Assembly (NCBI GenBank): GCA_014874485.1
Contig: JADBJK010000011.1
Span: 1 to 64,000 of the forward strand
From: Chloroflexota bacterium
GTDB taxonomy: Bacteria; Chloroflexota; Anaerolineae; DTLA01
Direction of reading: 5' to 3'
Length of the DNA: 64,000 nucleotides
A model generated the notes under the pieces. That model was not told the origin of the DNA and did not search any database. It saw only the letters and a list, made by a program, of their open reading frames with translations. Positions within the stretch are counted from its first letter, which is position 1. The number at the start of each line of letters is the position of its first letter. Below are positions 1 through 8,848 of the stretch, one piece after another. The position numbers and the translations under genes are program-made.

Positions 1-40
1 TCGGAGGAGTGTAGCCACGAGCTCGCCATCGCGCCACTCC

Positions 41-162
41 GGTGGTACACATCGGGCGACTGCGGGTGGTACACATCGGGCGATCACGGGTGGTACAGAT
101 CGGGCGACTGCGGGTGGTACACATCAGGCGGCGATGCCTGGTACAGTATAGGGCGATCAATG
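41..162. repeat. 24-bp tandem repeat, about five copies
   Basis: Units of 24 bp begin at 41, 65, 89 and 113, followed by a degraded fifth unit to about 162. The core is GGTGGTACACATCGGGCGAC. Because 24 is a multiple of three, the array is read in frame on the minus strand as an eight-residue repeat (SPDVYHP-like). That repeat forms the tail of the truncated transposase that overlaps it. There are no unique spacers, so it is not a CRISPR array. Confidence 0.9.
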
Positions 163-392
163 ACAAACCCGCTGATAGGCCGTTCCCCGTCTTGACGCAG
201 AATGAGGTGATAGTGGTTCGGCATCAGGCAATACGCGATTATGCCCACTTGCCAATCCTGGATGCATGCCTTGATACGCTCCAGTAGAAAGCGATAGTTT
301 TCATCGCTTCGGAATATCCTCTCGCGGTTGGCCCCACGGTTGTAGATGTGGTAGTATTCGCCAGGCGCAAAAGCCACTTTTCTGCGCGCCAT
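84..392 (-). pseudogene. Truncated Y1 (REP-associated tyrosine) transposase
   Basis: The 102-residue product starts at an ATG preceded by GAGGAGGG, so the start is well supported. Residues 10-75 match the IS200/Y1 (RAYT-like) transposase family: an early HIYNRG segment, then the metal-binding HUH motif in MPNHYHLIL (HYH at residues 60-62). Full-length family members run well beyond 130 residues and carry the nucleophilic tyrosine after the HUH motif. Here the protein is cut shortly after residue 75 and finishes in an eight-residue repeat encoded by the 24-bp tandem array. It is therefore probably inactive. REP-like palindromes lie nearby at 477-509 and elsewhere in the window, which fits a RAYT ancestry. 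What mobilised them cannot be shown from here. Confidence 0.75.
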
Positions 393-414
393 AATCCCTC
401 CTCGGATCGCTCTC

Positions 415-534
415 AGGTGCGCCGCACGTGAATCCCCCACGCACCCCGCGCTCCTCACCAACGCAATTCGCCGCTCACGTGCGACGCACCTTGGAGGTGC
501 GTCGCACGTAAATCCCCCACGCACCCCGCGCTCC
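415..534. repeat. Pair of 40-bp direct repeats flanking a palindrome
   Basis: The 40-bp segments at 415-454 and 495-534 match with two differences (core AATCCCCCACGCACCCCGCG). They start 80 bp apart. The second overlaps the right arm of the 477-509 palindrome. The 147-bp gap between the transposase remnant and gtrA consists mostly of this repeat and the palindrome. Confidence 0.8.
477..509. repeat. REP-like palindrome, copy 1
   Basis: Arms of 14 nt (ACGTGCGACGCACC and its complement) surround a 5-nt loop. The same palindrome recurs at 17144-17178 and 24978-25012, always between genes. It lies about 85 bp upstream of the start of a Y1 transposase remnant, the usual partner of REP elements. 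Confidence 0.85.
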
Positions 535-539
535 ACTGC

Positions 540-992
540 TCACTTGATTCCGCGGTACGTCCAGACGCGATTCACCCCGAAGTTCCAGAACAGGACGACG
601 ATGATGGCAATCGCCTTGGCCACGTTGTACCCCAAAGGCCCCAGCCAAGGCCCGAACACGTACCGATCCAGGCTCAGAAACACGACCTGGTTGATGGCAA
701 GCCCCGCCACGTTCACCAGGGCGAACTGCGCCAACTGGCTCCTCAGCGGGCGCTCGCGCGACTCCGGGAACGTCCACAGCCGGTTCCACGTGAAATTGTT
801 GATAACCGCCAGCGAAAACGAGCACGTGTTCGCCCAGAACTTGCTGAACCCGAACACCAGGTGCAGCAGGTTCAGCACCCCGAAGTCCACCACCGCGCCG
901 GACGTGCCCACGATGGCGAATTTGATGAAGCGGACGAACTCCTTGCGGTTCGTCTGGGCCAATTCCAGCAATCGCGTCAATTTCCACCTCAC
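540..992 (-). CDS. GtrA-like membrane protein
   Basis: A polytopic protein of about 150 residues with four predicted membrane helices, matching the GtrA/DPMS family. These small proteins are thought to translocate or present undecaprenyl-linked sugars for surface polysaccharide modification. Recognisable features are the first helix starting near FIKFAIVG, the NFTWNRLWTF segment between helices two and three, and the closing NFGVNRVWTY. No ATG fits. A GTG at 992 lies two bases after the stop of the upstream ligase gene; a TTG at 980, preceded by GAGGTGG, is an alternative. It is cotranscribed with the O-antigen ligase, which supports a role in surface glycans. Confidence 0.8.
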   Translation of the reverse strand: MRWKLTRLLELAQTNRKEFVRFIKFAIVGTSGAVVDFGVLNLLHLVFGFSKFWANTCSFSLAVINNFTWNRLWTFPESRERPLRSQLAQFALVNVAGLAINQVVFLSLDRYVFGPWLGPLGYNVAKAIAIIVVLFWNFGVNRVWTYRGIK

Positions 993-994
993 GC

Positions 995-2455
995 TCAAGG
1001 TTTTGTCTCCGAGACGCGGGCCGTCGGGCGCTCGTCGTAGAAAGCCCAGGCCATGCCCAGGGCCATGCCCACCAGCATATTCATCCCGTGCACGTACAGG
1101 TTGTCCACCACGTTGTGCACGCACAGGTGCACCAGCATCCCCAGCGCCCCGATGCACAAGGCGCGCGCCAGGCCCGAAGCGCGGCGTGCCGAGCGACCTG
1201 TCTGCGCCAACGCCGCGGCGATGACCGCCAGGTATGCCCCAAGCCCTATCAGCCCCGCCTCCGCCGCCACGTTGATGTAGTAGTTGTGCGCGTGCCCCAG
1301 CGGGTCGCGCCAGATGCCGATGGCATAGGCAGGGTACACAGCCTCGTAATTGCCGAATCCCACGCCCAGCCACGGTCGGTCGCCGAACATGGCCCAGCCC
1401 GCCTGCCAGTGGGCCATGCGCTCCACGATGGCCCAGTTGGCGTCGGTAACCTCTACGGTGCGCACGTCAAAGGGCCGGAAGTACGCCCCCACATCGGCAA
1501 ACCGCTCCACGATGGCGGGCGGGAGCACATTCGCCGCCGCACCTGCCCCCAGGAGCGCGACAGCCAAGGCCGCCGCGATCAGCAGGGCCGCTGCCCACCG
1601 CCTGCCGCGCAGCAGGATGACCGTCGCCGTGCTGGCCGCTAGCCCGATCCACGCCCCGCGCGACCAACTGGCGACGATTCCCCCCAGCGCCAGGGCGGCA
1701 GCGATGGCCACGCCCACCCACGCGGCGACCCGCCACTGTCGGGTGGCGATGACCTCCCACCACGCCGCGGGGGCCGACAGCACCAGCGCCAGCGCCAGGG
1801 GGAACACCAAACCCAGGTATCCCGCATACGGGTTCGGCTGCTCAAATGTGCCGTAGGCGCGCATGAACCGCCCCAAGAGCACGAACCCCTCCGGCCCCGC
1901 CTGCCGGAAGAACTGGTACAGCCCCAGCAGCCCCTCCAGCGCCGCGCCCAGGAGCACAAACCCGGCCGCGACGTAGATGCGCCGGCCGCGCAGCAAGTTC
2001 CCCGCGGCCAGGAAGATGACCAGCAATTCGCCCCAGCGCAGCAGTTCCTTCACGCTGTGCGCCAGCGACAGCGCCCCTAGCGTGCTCACAAGCCCCACGA
2101 AGAGGAACACCACGAGCGCCCAGGTCAGCGGCGCGCGCCACCGAATCGGCTCCCGCAGCGCCAGGGCGCGCAGAACCCACGCCCCCGCCACCAGAATCCC
2201 CACCGCCTCCGCGCCGCCGATGGAGATCGGCCCCACGGCGAACTCGCGCAACGAGCCGAACGGGACGGCCAGCGCCAGCAAATACAGCGCGAAGTGGGGG
2301 CGGATGAGCGTGAGCACGACCACGAGCGCCCCCGCGATGGCTGCCGTGGCCACGGTCAGAGGCGCGAGCGCCACGAGGAATGCGGCGACCAGCACCAGGC
2401 CGCCTAACGTTACCCCTGGGGCATGCCTACGCAGTTCCCACCACAACGCCTTCAT
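995..2455 (-). CDS. O-antigen ligase / Wzy-like polymerase family membrane protein
   Basis: A 486-residue protein dominated by about twelve hydrophobic segments. A large external loop (about residues 310-375) carries the WLGVGFGNYEAVYP motif typical of the Wzy_C (O-antigen ligase) family. Members polymerise or ligate lipid-linked oligosaccharides at the outer face of the membrane. An arginine-rich cytoplasmic segment follows the tenth helix. The gene is followed with almost no gap by gtrA and preceded by a UDP-glucuronate decarboxylase gene, forming a short polysaccharide cluster. Ligase and polymerase cannot be told apart by sequence. If the organism has a single membrane, the acceptor would be a cell-wall polymer or protein rather than lipopolysaccharide. 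Confidence 0.82.
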   Translation of the reverse strand: MKALWWELRRHAPGVTLGGLVLVAAFLVALAPLTVATAAIAGALVVVLTLIRPHFALYLLALAVPFGSLREFAVGPISIGGAEAVGILVAGAWVLRALALREPIRWRAPLTWALVVFLFVGLVSTLGALSLAHSVKELLRWGELLVIFLAAGNLLRGRRIYVAAGFVLLGAALEGLLGLYQFFRQAGPEGFVLLGRFMRAYGTFEQPNPYAGYLGLVFPLALALVLSAPAAWWEVIATRQWRVAAWVGVAIAAALALGGIVASWSRGAWIGLAASTATVILLRGRRWAAALLIAAALAVALLGAGAAANVLPPAIVERFADVGAYFRPFDVRTVEVTDANWAIVERMAHWQAGWAMFGDRPWLGVGFGNYEAVYPAYAIGIWRDPLGHAHNYYINVAAEAGLIGLGAYLAVIAAALAQTGRSARRASGLARALCIGALGMLVHLCVHNVVDNLYVHGMNMLVGMALGMAWAFYDERPTARVSETKP

Positions 2456-2513
2456 GTCTCAGTCCGGCTTCTGCCCGGCAAGGCGGACGCGCCGCCCGCC
2501 TCACGCGATGCGC

Positions 2514-3452
<939 letters not shown>

Positions 3453-3518
3453 GCCGCTGTCTCCCGAAACAGAATGCCCGGCACTCGCGCCGGAACCTGC
3501 CCCTCAGGGGGCGCGCGT

Positions 3519-3547
3519 AGTATACTCAAGGCCCGCGAGGGCGTCAA
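3519..3547 (-). promoter_or_regulatory. Promoter of the polysaccharide operon
   Basis: On the minus strand TTGACG (3542-3547) and TATACT (3519-3524) are separated by 17 bp. They lie 67 bp upstream of the decarboxylase start. Confidence 0.7.
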
Positions 3548-3575
3548 AGGTGGCTCGCAGGCGTGCGCCCTGCAT

Positions 3576-3603
3576 TTGACCGCCGCGCCCGCGCCGGTAC
3601 AAT
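3576..3603 (+). promoter_or_regulatory. dinB promoter
   Basis: TTGACC (3576-3581) and TACAAT (3598-3603) are 16 bp apart, about 75 bp before the dinB ATG. It stands back to back with the decarboxylase promoter in a 224-bp divergent region. No LexA-type box was evident by eye. Confidence 0.65.
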
Positions 3604-3676
3604 AGCCCCAGGGCGCGGCGGGGCGTCGCCCGCAACGCAAGCGGACCGATGGGCGACCCCGGCCGCGTGAGGATGT

Positions 3677-4903
3677 ATGGCAAACCAGACGCGCAAACCC
3701 AAAAGCGACTCCCAGCCCGCCGGCACGCGCCTCCGCTGGATTCTGCACATAGACCTGGACGCCTTCTTCGCGTCGGTGGAAGAACTGCTGAACCCGGACC
3801 TGCGCGGGAAGCCCGTCATCGTGGGCGCGTCCCCTGCCCATCGCGGGGTGGTGGCGTCGGCATCCTACGCCGCCCGCGAGTACGGCGTTCGCTCGGCCAT
3901 GCCCACCGCCCGCGCGTTGAAACTCTGCCCCCACGCGATTCTCGTGCCCCCACGCCATCACGTGTATGGCGAGTTCTCCGACCGCGTGATGCTCATCCTG
4001 CGCGACTTCTCCCCCATCCTGGAGCAGGTCTCCATTGACGAGGCGTTTCTGGACCTCACCGGCTGCGAGCGCCTGTGGGGGCCGATACCCGACGTCGCGC
4101 GGCGCATCCAGCAGCGCGTCATGGACGAAGTGGGGCTATCGGCGTCGGTCGGCTTGGCGTCCAACAAACTGGTGGCGAAGATCGCGTCGGACCTGCGCAA
4201 GCCGCGCGGCTTCGTGTACGTGGCGCACGGGCGCGAGGCCGAGTTCCTGGCCCCGCTGCCGGTGGAGCGCCTCTGGGGCGTGGGCAAGGTTACCGCAGCG
4301 GCCCTCCACCGCCTCGGCGTCGAGACCATCGGCAACCTGGCGGCGCTTCCCGAGTCGGTGCTCGTGGATGCATTCGGGCCGCATGGGGCCGCGCTCAAGT
4401 GCCGCGCCCTGGGCCAGGATGACAGCCCGGTTATCACCGAATGGCAAGCCAAATCGGTCAGCAACGAGGAGACCTTCGCCACAGACCAGACCGACGAGGA
4501 GTTTCTCCGACACGAGTTGCTGCGCCTCAGCGACAAGGTCGCCGCCCGCCTCCGCGCCAACGGTCAGGCCGGGCGCACGGTGCGGCTGAAGATCCGCTAC
4601 CACGACTTCGCCACGGTGCTGCGGAGCGAGACCCTGCCCATGCCCACCGATTCGGCCCGCGACATCTACGAGACCGCCCTGGCACTCTGGCACAAGCACT
4701 GGCAGAAGGGGCGCGCGGTCCGACTCGTGGGCGTCGGCGTGGCAAATCTGGAGAGCGCACCCTACCGCCAACTGGGCCTGTTTGACGACGCCCACCCCCG
4801 CGAGGACAAACTGGCGCGTACCCTGGACGAAATCCGCGACAAGTTCGGGCGCGACGCCATTCGGCGGGCCTCGCTGCTGCGGCCCGACGAGGACGCGGAC
4901 TAG
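3677..4903 (+). CDS. dinB: DNA polymerase IV (Y-family translesion polymerase)
   Basis: A 408-residue Y-family polymerase for error-prone bypass synthesis on damaged DNA. The metal-binding carboxylates are visible in HIDLDAFFASVE (from about residue 24) and SIDEAFLD. The YAAREYGVRSAMP fingers motif follows the first, and a helix-hairpin-helix region (LWGVGKVTAAALHRLGVETIGNL) the second. The little-finger domain ends in RRASLL. A basic N-terminal extension of about 20 residues precedes the catalytic core. No clear C-terminal clamp-binding QLxLF peptide is visible, although RQLGLFD near residue 365 is close to that pattern. The ATG is preceded by GTGAGGA. The 3' end overlaps sfsA by four bases tail to tail. 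Confidence 0.96.
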   Translation: MANQTRKPKSDSQPAGTRLRWILHIDLDAFFASVEELLNPDLRGKPVIVGASPAHRGVVASASYAAREYGVRSAMPTARALKLCPHAILVPPRHHVYGEFSDRVMLILRDFSPILEQVSIDEAFLDLTGCERLWGPIPDVARRIQQRVMDEVGLSASVGLASNKLVAKIASDLRKPRGFVYVAHGREAEFLAPLPVERLWGVGKVTAAALHRLGVETIGNLAALPESVLVDAFGPHGAALKCRALGQDDSPVITEWQAKSVSNEETFATDQTDEEFLRHELLRLSDKVAARLRANGQAGRTVRLKIRYHDFATVLRSETLPMPTDSARDIYETALALWHKHWQKGRAVRLVGVGVANLESAPYRQLGLFDDAHPREDKLARTLDEIRDKFGRDAIRRASLLRPDEDAD

Positions 4904-5586
4904 CCCAGGGGAATCTCGCCGACGACCTCCACCCCGCCCTCGCCAACCGTGCAGGTGCAACAGACCACCGTTACCCCGCGCCGAATCGCATCCCGCAGGG
5001 CCGCGCCGAACGCAGGGTCGGTCTCATCGTTCGGGCGGAAGTGCGTGGCGTCGCTGCGCTGCACCACGAAGGCCACCGCCGCACGCTGCCCCGATTCCGC
5101 CAGCGCGGCCAACGTCTGCAGATGGCGACGGCCCCGTTCCGTGGGCGCGTCGGGGAACAGGGCCACGCCCCCGCGCACGAGGGTTACGCTCTTGGTCTCC
5201 ACCCAGCAGCGGTCGTCGCCGCGCCCCAGCAGCAAATCCACGCGGCTATGGCCGACGGTTACCTCCCGCTGGACCGTCAGCCACCCCGACAGCGGCCCTC
5301 CCCCGCCCCGTTGCAGCCACTCGGCGAACAGGCGCGGCGGCAGGCGGGCGTCCACCGACACCCACCCGCCCGAACCCCAAACCAGCGCCAGGTCAAAGGC
5401 GGTTCGGCGGGCAGGCGCATGGGCCGGGGCAAGGCGCACTTCGGTGCCGGAGACAAGCAGTTCGCGCATGCGCCCGGAGTTGGGCACATGCACGGGCACG
5501 AGGCGGCCCGCCATGTCCACCGTGGCGCGAAAGCGGTTGTCCCGCGCCACGAAACGGGCCGAAACCAGCGGGGCCGGGAACCGCAT
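4900..5586 (-). CDS. sfsA: SfsA family DNA/RNA nuclease-like protein
   Basis: A 228-residue protein matching SfsA along its length. It has an N-terminal OB-like part with RFVARDNRF and HVPNSGRM, then a restriction-endonuclease-like core with SRVDLLLG and CWVETKSVTLV, and FPDAPTERGRRHL and the DPAFG segment near the C-terminus. SfsA was first described as a sugar fermentation stimulation protein; the fold suggests a nucleic-acid binding or nuclease role whose biological function is unsettled. The gene starts two bases after the DUF3786 stop codon, so the two are translationally coupled. It converges on dinB with a 4-bp overlap. Confidence 0.93.
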   Translation of the reverse strand: MRFPAPLVSARFVARDNRFRATVDMAGRLVPVHVPNSGRMRELLVSGTEVRLAPAHAPARRTAFDLALVWGSGGWVSVDARLPPRLFAEWLQRGGGGPLSGWLTVQREVTVGHSRVDLLLGRGDDRCWVETKSVTLVRGGVALFPDAPTERGRRHLQTLAALAESGQRAAVAFVVQRSDATHFRPNDETDPAFGAALRDAIRRGVTVVCCTCTVGEGGVEVVGEIPLG

Positions 5587-5588
5587 GC

Positions 5589-6221
5589 CTACTTCCCGGC
5601 GGCGTGGACAAGCCGCGATGCGAGGTACCCGCCCAGCACGGCCAGGTCTTCGGTGGGCAGGTAGTTCGCCGCCGCGGCGTCAAACAGCACGTTGGCCGAC
5701 GGAGAAAACTCCTCGTCGCCCTTGTACACGATGACGGCAAGCCACACCCTCGGCAGCGCGCGGAACAGGTACGAGGCATCGCCGAACGTGAGACGGTCTC
5801 CGCCCAATGCCTTGGCCGCGCGGTGGAATGCCTCTATGTCGGTGCCGAAGCGGGCGCGAATGCGGTGGCTGGCGCGGCCCTGGAACGCGGGGTCGTACAC
5901 CAGCGCGTCGGGCAGTTCGCGGAACGCGACCCAGCGACCGGCGGGTGGCGCCCCATCGGCCGTGAGCAGATAGTGCAGCAGCAGGATGCGCGTGGTGATG
6001 GGCACTTCGGCCTCGCTCCCCACCAGCCGCACCTCGCCATCCGGGTGGCTGATGGTGTACTTCTCGCCCGTGAGCGTCAGGGACACCAGGCGCGAAGCCG
6101 TGTCAAAATCCGCGCCGGCTTTCCAGGCGGTTTCCTGTGGCTCTCGCTTCCTCCAGTCTTCCAGCGCCTTCTCCAGCGCTGGCCCGTACCGTTCCTCCGA
6201 TGTGCGCGGCCCGAGTACCAT
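5589..6221 (-). CDS. DUF3786 domain protein
   Basis: A 210-residue protein of the DUF3786 family, whose function is unknown. The family is seen mainly in anaerobes and often near corrinoid or one-carbon genes. Diagnostic segments are ITTRILLLHYLL in the middle, FRELPDALVYDPAF, and the closing block with RALPRVWLAVIVYKGDEEF and LPTEDLAVLG. The ATG at 6221 is chosen over an upstream ATG because AAGGAGG sits directly before it. A TTGAAC-17-TATACT promoter lies 39 bp upstream. It is the first gene of an operon with sfsA. No corrinoid genes accompany it here. Confidence 0.85.
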   Translation of the reverse strand: MVLGPRTSEERYGPALEKALEDWRKREPQETAWKAGADFDTASRLVSLTLTGEKYTISHPDGEVRLVGSEAEVPITTRILLLHYLLTADGAPPAGRWVAFRELPDALVYDPAFQGRASHRIRARFGTDIEAFHRAAKALGGDRLTFGDASYLFRALPRVWLAVIVYKGDEEFSPSANVLFDAAAANYLPTEDLAVLGGYLASRLVHAAGK

Positions 6222-6259
6222 AGTGGCCTCCTTATGGGGTTGGTGGTTGCTCTCCCGCA

Positions 6260-6288
6260 AGTATAGCGGAAAGCGCGCGAACGTTCAA
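6260..6288 (-). promoter_or_regulatory. Promoter of DUF3786-sfsA
   Basis: On the minus strand TTGAAC (6283-6288) and TATACT (6260-6265) are separated by 17 bp. The start codon is at 6221. Confidence 0.75.
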
Positions 6289-6294
6289 GTCGGG

Positions 6295-6323
6295 TTGACA
6301 CAAGCCCCAGTTGCCGCTAAACT
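6295..6323 (+). promoter_or_regulatory. dgt promoter
   Basis: TTGACA (6295-6300) and TAAACT (6318-6323) are 17 bp apart, 83 bp before the dGTPase ATG. It is back to back with the divergent promoter at 6260-6288; only 6 bp separate the two -35 boxes, so the two units may compete for polymerase. Confidence 0.72.
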
Positions 6324-6406
6324 GATGTGCACGGTCGGGCTCTGATCGGCTTGACGGTCAGAATGCCCCAGGCACGACGCATCTCCGAGATTTGTGAGGT
6401 TCGGCC

Positions 6407-7561
6407 ATGATTTACACGAGGGAAAAACTGGAGGAGATAGAAGCCGCCACGCTGGCCCCCTACGCAGCGAAGAGCGGCCAGTCGCGCGGGCGCAAGTACC
6501 CCGAAGACGAGCACCCTTACCGCACGGCGTTCCAGCGCGACCGCGACCGCATCATCCACACGACCGCCTTCCGCAGGCTGGAGTACAAGACGCAGGTCTT
6601 CGTGAACACCGAAGGCGACTACTACCGCACGCGCCTGACGCACACGCTGGAAGTGGCGCAGATCGCCCGCACCATCGCCCGCGCCCTGGGAGCCAACGAA
6701 GACCTCGCCGAAGCCATCTCGCTGGCCCACGACCTGGGGCACACGCCCTTTGGCCATTCGGGCGAGGAGGCGCTGAACGAACTGATGAAGGATCGCGGCG
6801 GGTTTGACCACAACCACCAGTCCCTGCGCATTGTGGAGGAACTGGAGCGCCGCTATCCCGAGTTTCGCGGCCTGAACCTGACCTGGGAAGTGCGCGAGGG
6901 GATGATCAAGCACGAGACCGAATACGACAAGAGCGCCGCCGTGGGCTACGAACCGGAGAAGGCCGCGACGCTGGAAGCGCAGATTGTCAACGTGGCCGAC
7001 GAAATCGCCTACAACTCCCACGACCTGGACGACGGCCTGCGCGCGGGCATCCTGCACCCGGACATGCTGCGGGGCATGGAACTGTGGGAGGAACTGCTGG
7101 CCGCGTTGAACGTGCCGCCGGGAACGTTTGACGAACTCACGCGCCACCGACTGATCCGCAAACTCATCGGGCGCGAGGTTACCGATGTGGTGCAGGAGAC
7201 CAGCCGCCTGCTGACAGAGCACGGCATCCGCTCGGTGGACGACGTGCGCAACCTGGGGGCGCCCATCGTGCGATTCTCCGAGGAGTTGCGGCGGAAGAAC
7301 CGCGCCCTCAAGGATTTCCTCATGCGCAACTTCTACCGCCACTATCGGATGGTGCGCATGTCGCAGAAGGCCAAGCGCATGATCGGCGACCTGTTCCACG
7401 CCTACATGAGCAACCCGGCCCAACTGCCGTTCTCGGTGGAGGAGCGCGCGTGCGAAACCGGCGATTTGGCCTGCGTCATCTGCGACTACATCGCCGGCAT
7501 GACCGACCGGTTCGCCATCCAGGAGCACCAGCGGTTGTTTGACCCCACGGTGCAGGTGTAG
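6407..7561 (+). CDS. dgt: Deoxyguanosinetriphosphate triphosphohydrolase-like protein
   Basis: A 384-residue HD-superfamily enzyme that would cleave dNTPs to deoxynucleoside and triphosphate, controlling nucleotide pools in the cytoplasm. Visible motifs are FRRLEYKTQVF, the metal-binding TRLTHTLEVAQIAR histidine, and the HD pair in LAHDLGHTPFGHSGE, followed by FDHNHQSLR. The NVADEIAYNSHDLDDG block supplies the final metal-ligand aspartate. The length fits the type 2 dGTPase-like proteins. The ATG is preceded by GTGAGGTT. It is a single-gene unit with its own promoter and a strong hairpin 8 bp after the stop codon. Exact nucleotide preference cannot be read from the sequence. Confidence 0.93.
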   Translation: MIYTREKLEEIEAATLAPYAAKSGQSRGRKYPEDEHPYRTAFQRDRDRIIHTTAFRRLEYKTQVFVNTEGDYYRTRLTHTLEVAQIARTIARALGANEDLAEAISLAHDLGHTPFGHSGEEALNELMKDRGGFDHNHQSLRIVEELERRYPEFRGLNLTWEVREGMIKHETEYDKSAAVGYEPEKAATLEAQIVNVADEIAYNSHDLDDGLRAGILHPDMLRGMELWEELLAALNVPPGTFDELTRHRLIRKLIGREVTDVVQETSRLLTEHGIRSVDDVRNLGAPIVRFSEELRRKNRALKDFLMRNFYRHYRMVRMSQKAKRMIGDLFHAYMSNPAQLPFSVEERACETGDLACVICDYIAGMTDRFAIQEHQRLFDPTVQV

Positions 7562-7569
7562 GGAAAAGA

Positions 7570-7599
7570 CGCGCCGCCGGAGATTCCTTCGGCGGCGCG
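7570..7599. terminator. Bidirectional terminator hairpin
   Basis: A perfect 10-bp GC stem (CGCGCCGCCG and its complement) with a 10-nt loop lies between the converging dgt and the 7614 gene. No long T tract follows on either side. Confidence 0.65.
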
Positions 7600-7613
7600 C
7601 GTTATGACATCGG

Positions 7614-8621
7614 TCAACTCGCGGTCGGCGCGGGGGACTGCTTCAGGAACGGCTCCATCCGCACAACCAGCCGCTCAAAGTAACTGTTGGCGGGCTGTTC
7701 GCTGCCGTAGGCGACCTCGGTCAGGCTGGCCTTCAGCCGCAGGCGCTCCGTCTCCAGGGTGAACTCCGCCCCCGGCTGGGCCAGCAGCAGTTCGCCTTTG
7801 GGAGCCAGCGCCGCACGCATTTCTGCGTCCCCATGCGCCCACTCGCTCATCAGCACCTTCGTTACCGTGCGGATGTCCGTCTTGTCAAACAGCCAGATTT
7901 CCAGGGCCGTAACGCGATTCGGCGTGCCTTCGGCCAGCGTCTCGCTGATGCCCATGCCGCATTCGCCCAGGAATTCCCCTTCGGGCGACTCAATGCTGAA
8001 GGACTCGTCGTAGGTCGCCTCGCTGGACCGATAGGTGGCCACATAGGCGTTCAGACGGATGGTCCCTCCGGGCGCAGGCGCAGCGGGCGCGCTTGGCGCC
8101 GGGCCGCGCCGAGAAGCCGCCTGCTTCTGCTTGCGCGTGAGATACCCGATGGCGGCAAGCGCAATCAGCAGCAGCACCACGACGCCCAGGATGACGGGGA
8201 GCCATCGCACCAGGCCCGACGTGCCCTTGGCTGCCGGCTGCGGCGCGGGAGCAGGAGCCGGCGCGGCCACCGCCTCCAGCCCTAGCGCCTGGCGCAGCAT
8301 CTCCAGGTTCTGCGCCTCCAGGCCCATCTGCCTGGCGCGGCGGTCCTCAATCAGGCTCTGCAGAATGCTCGCCAGTTCCTTCCGATCCCAGTTCTGCAAC
8401 CGCTGCTGGGCCAGGCCCGAATCGCCGTTGGTGGCCAGCGAGTCCGCCACCATCGCCACATAAGCCTGTTTGTGCTCGGCCCGCAAATCCCATGGGTCTG
8501 CGTCCACCCACTTCACGGGCCACAGCCACCAGCCGATGACCAGCCAGCCCAGCAGGAGCCCCACGATTAGCCCCGCGGCACCCGCCACAAGGACTTCCTT
8601 CTTCTTCAACTGCGTCAACAT
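7614..8621 (-). CDS. Two-TM membrane protein of unknown function
   Basis: This 335-residue protein was not assigned to a named family. The ATG at 8621 follows GGAGGGACGAAC, so it is preferred over upstream starts. Residues about 10-35 form a long hydrophobic helix rich in glycine, leucine and tryptophan. About 100 soluble residues follow, with a charged, helix-prone stretch, then an Ala-Pro linker. A second membrane helix (about 137-160) is followed by a basic RKQKQ stop-transfer signal and another Ala/Pro linker. The C-terminal 150 residues look like a compact beta-rich domain. It is monocistronic with its own promoter (8710-8738). The layout, soluble domains on either side of two helices, suggests a sensor or envelope scaffold, but this is a guess. 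Confidence 0.75.
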   Translation of the reverse strand: MLTQLKKKEVLVAGAAGLIVGLLLGWLVIGWWLWPVKWVDADPWDLRAEHKQAYVAMVADSLATNGDSGLAQQRLQNWDRKELASILQSLIEDRRARQMGLEAQNLEMLRQALGLEAVAAPAPAPAPQPAAKGTSGLVRWLPVILGVVVLLLIALAAIGYLTRKQKQAASRRGPAPSAPAAPAPGGTIRLNAYVATYRSSEATYDESFSIESPEGEFLGECGMGISETLAEGTPNRVTALEIWLFDKTDIRTVTKVLMSEWAHGDAEMRAALAPKGELLLAQPGAEFTLETERLRLKASLTEVAYGSEQPANSYFERLVVRMEPFLKQSPAPTAS

Positions 8622-8709
8622 GTTCGTCCCTCCTGACATGAGGTGCTGCGGCGCGAGATGGACAGGCCGCAAGCCGCCTGCACCCGCGCACTACCCTGGA
8701 CACTGCCAC

Positions 8710-8738
8710 ATTCTAGCACAACATTTCGCCAAAGACAA
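8710..8738 (-). promoter_or_regulatory. Promoter of the 7614 membrane-protein gene
   Basis: On the minus strand TTGTCT (8733-8738) and TAGAAT (8710-8715) are separated by 17 bp. The start codon at 8621 leaves a leader of roughly 80 nt. Confidence 0.62.
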
Positions 8739-8848
8739 TGGCCGCTCCCATCAGTTTCAAGTCCACCTTTTGTCGGTGAACCGCATGCATCCGCCGGTAA
8801 CTCCCGCTGGCCGTCGGTTGCGGCGCACCTGCGATTCGGCCCCGAACC

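Noticed and set aside
41-162. CRISPR array
   Set aside because: The 24-bp units are contiguous and diverge gradually, with no unique spacers and no cas genes.
3453-3676. LexA-controlled SOS promoter for dinB
   Set aside because: A good sigma70 promoter is visible but no convincing inverted LexA box of known type could be found.
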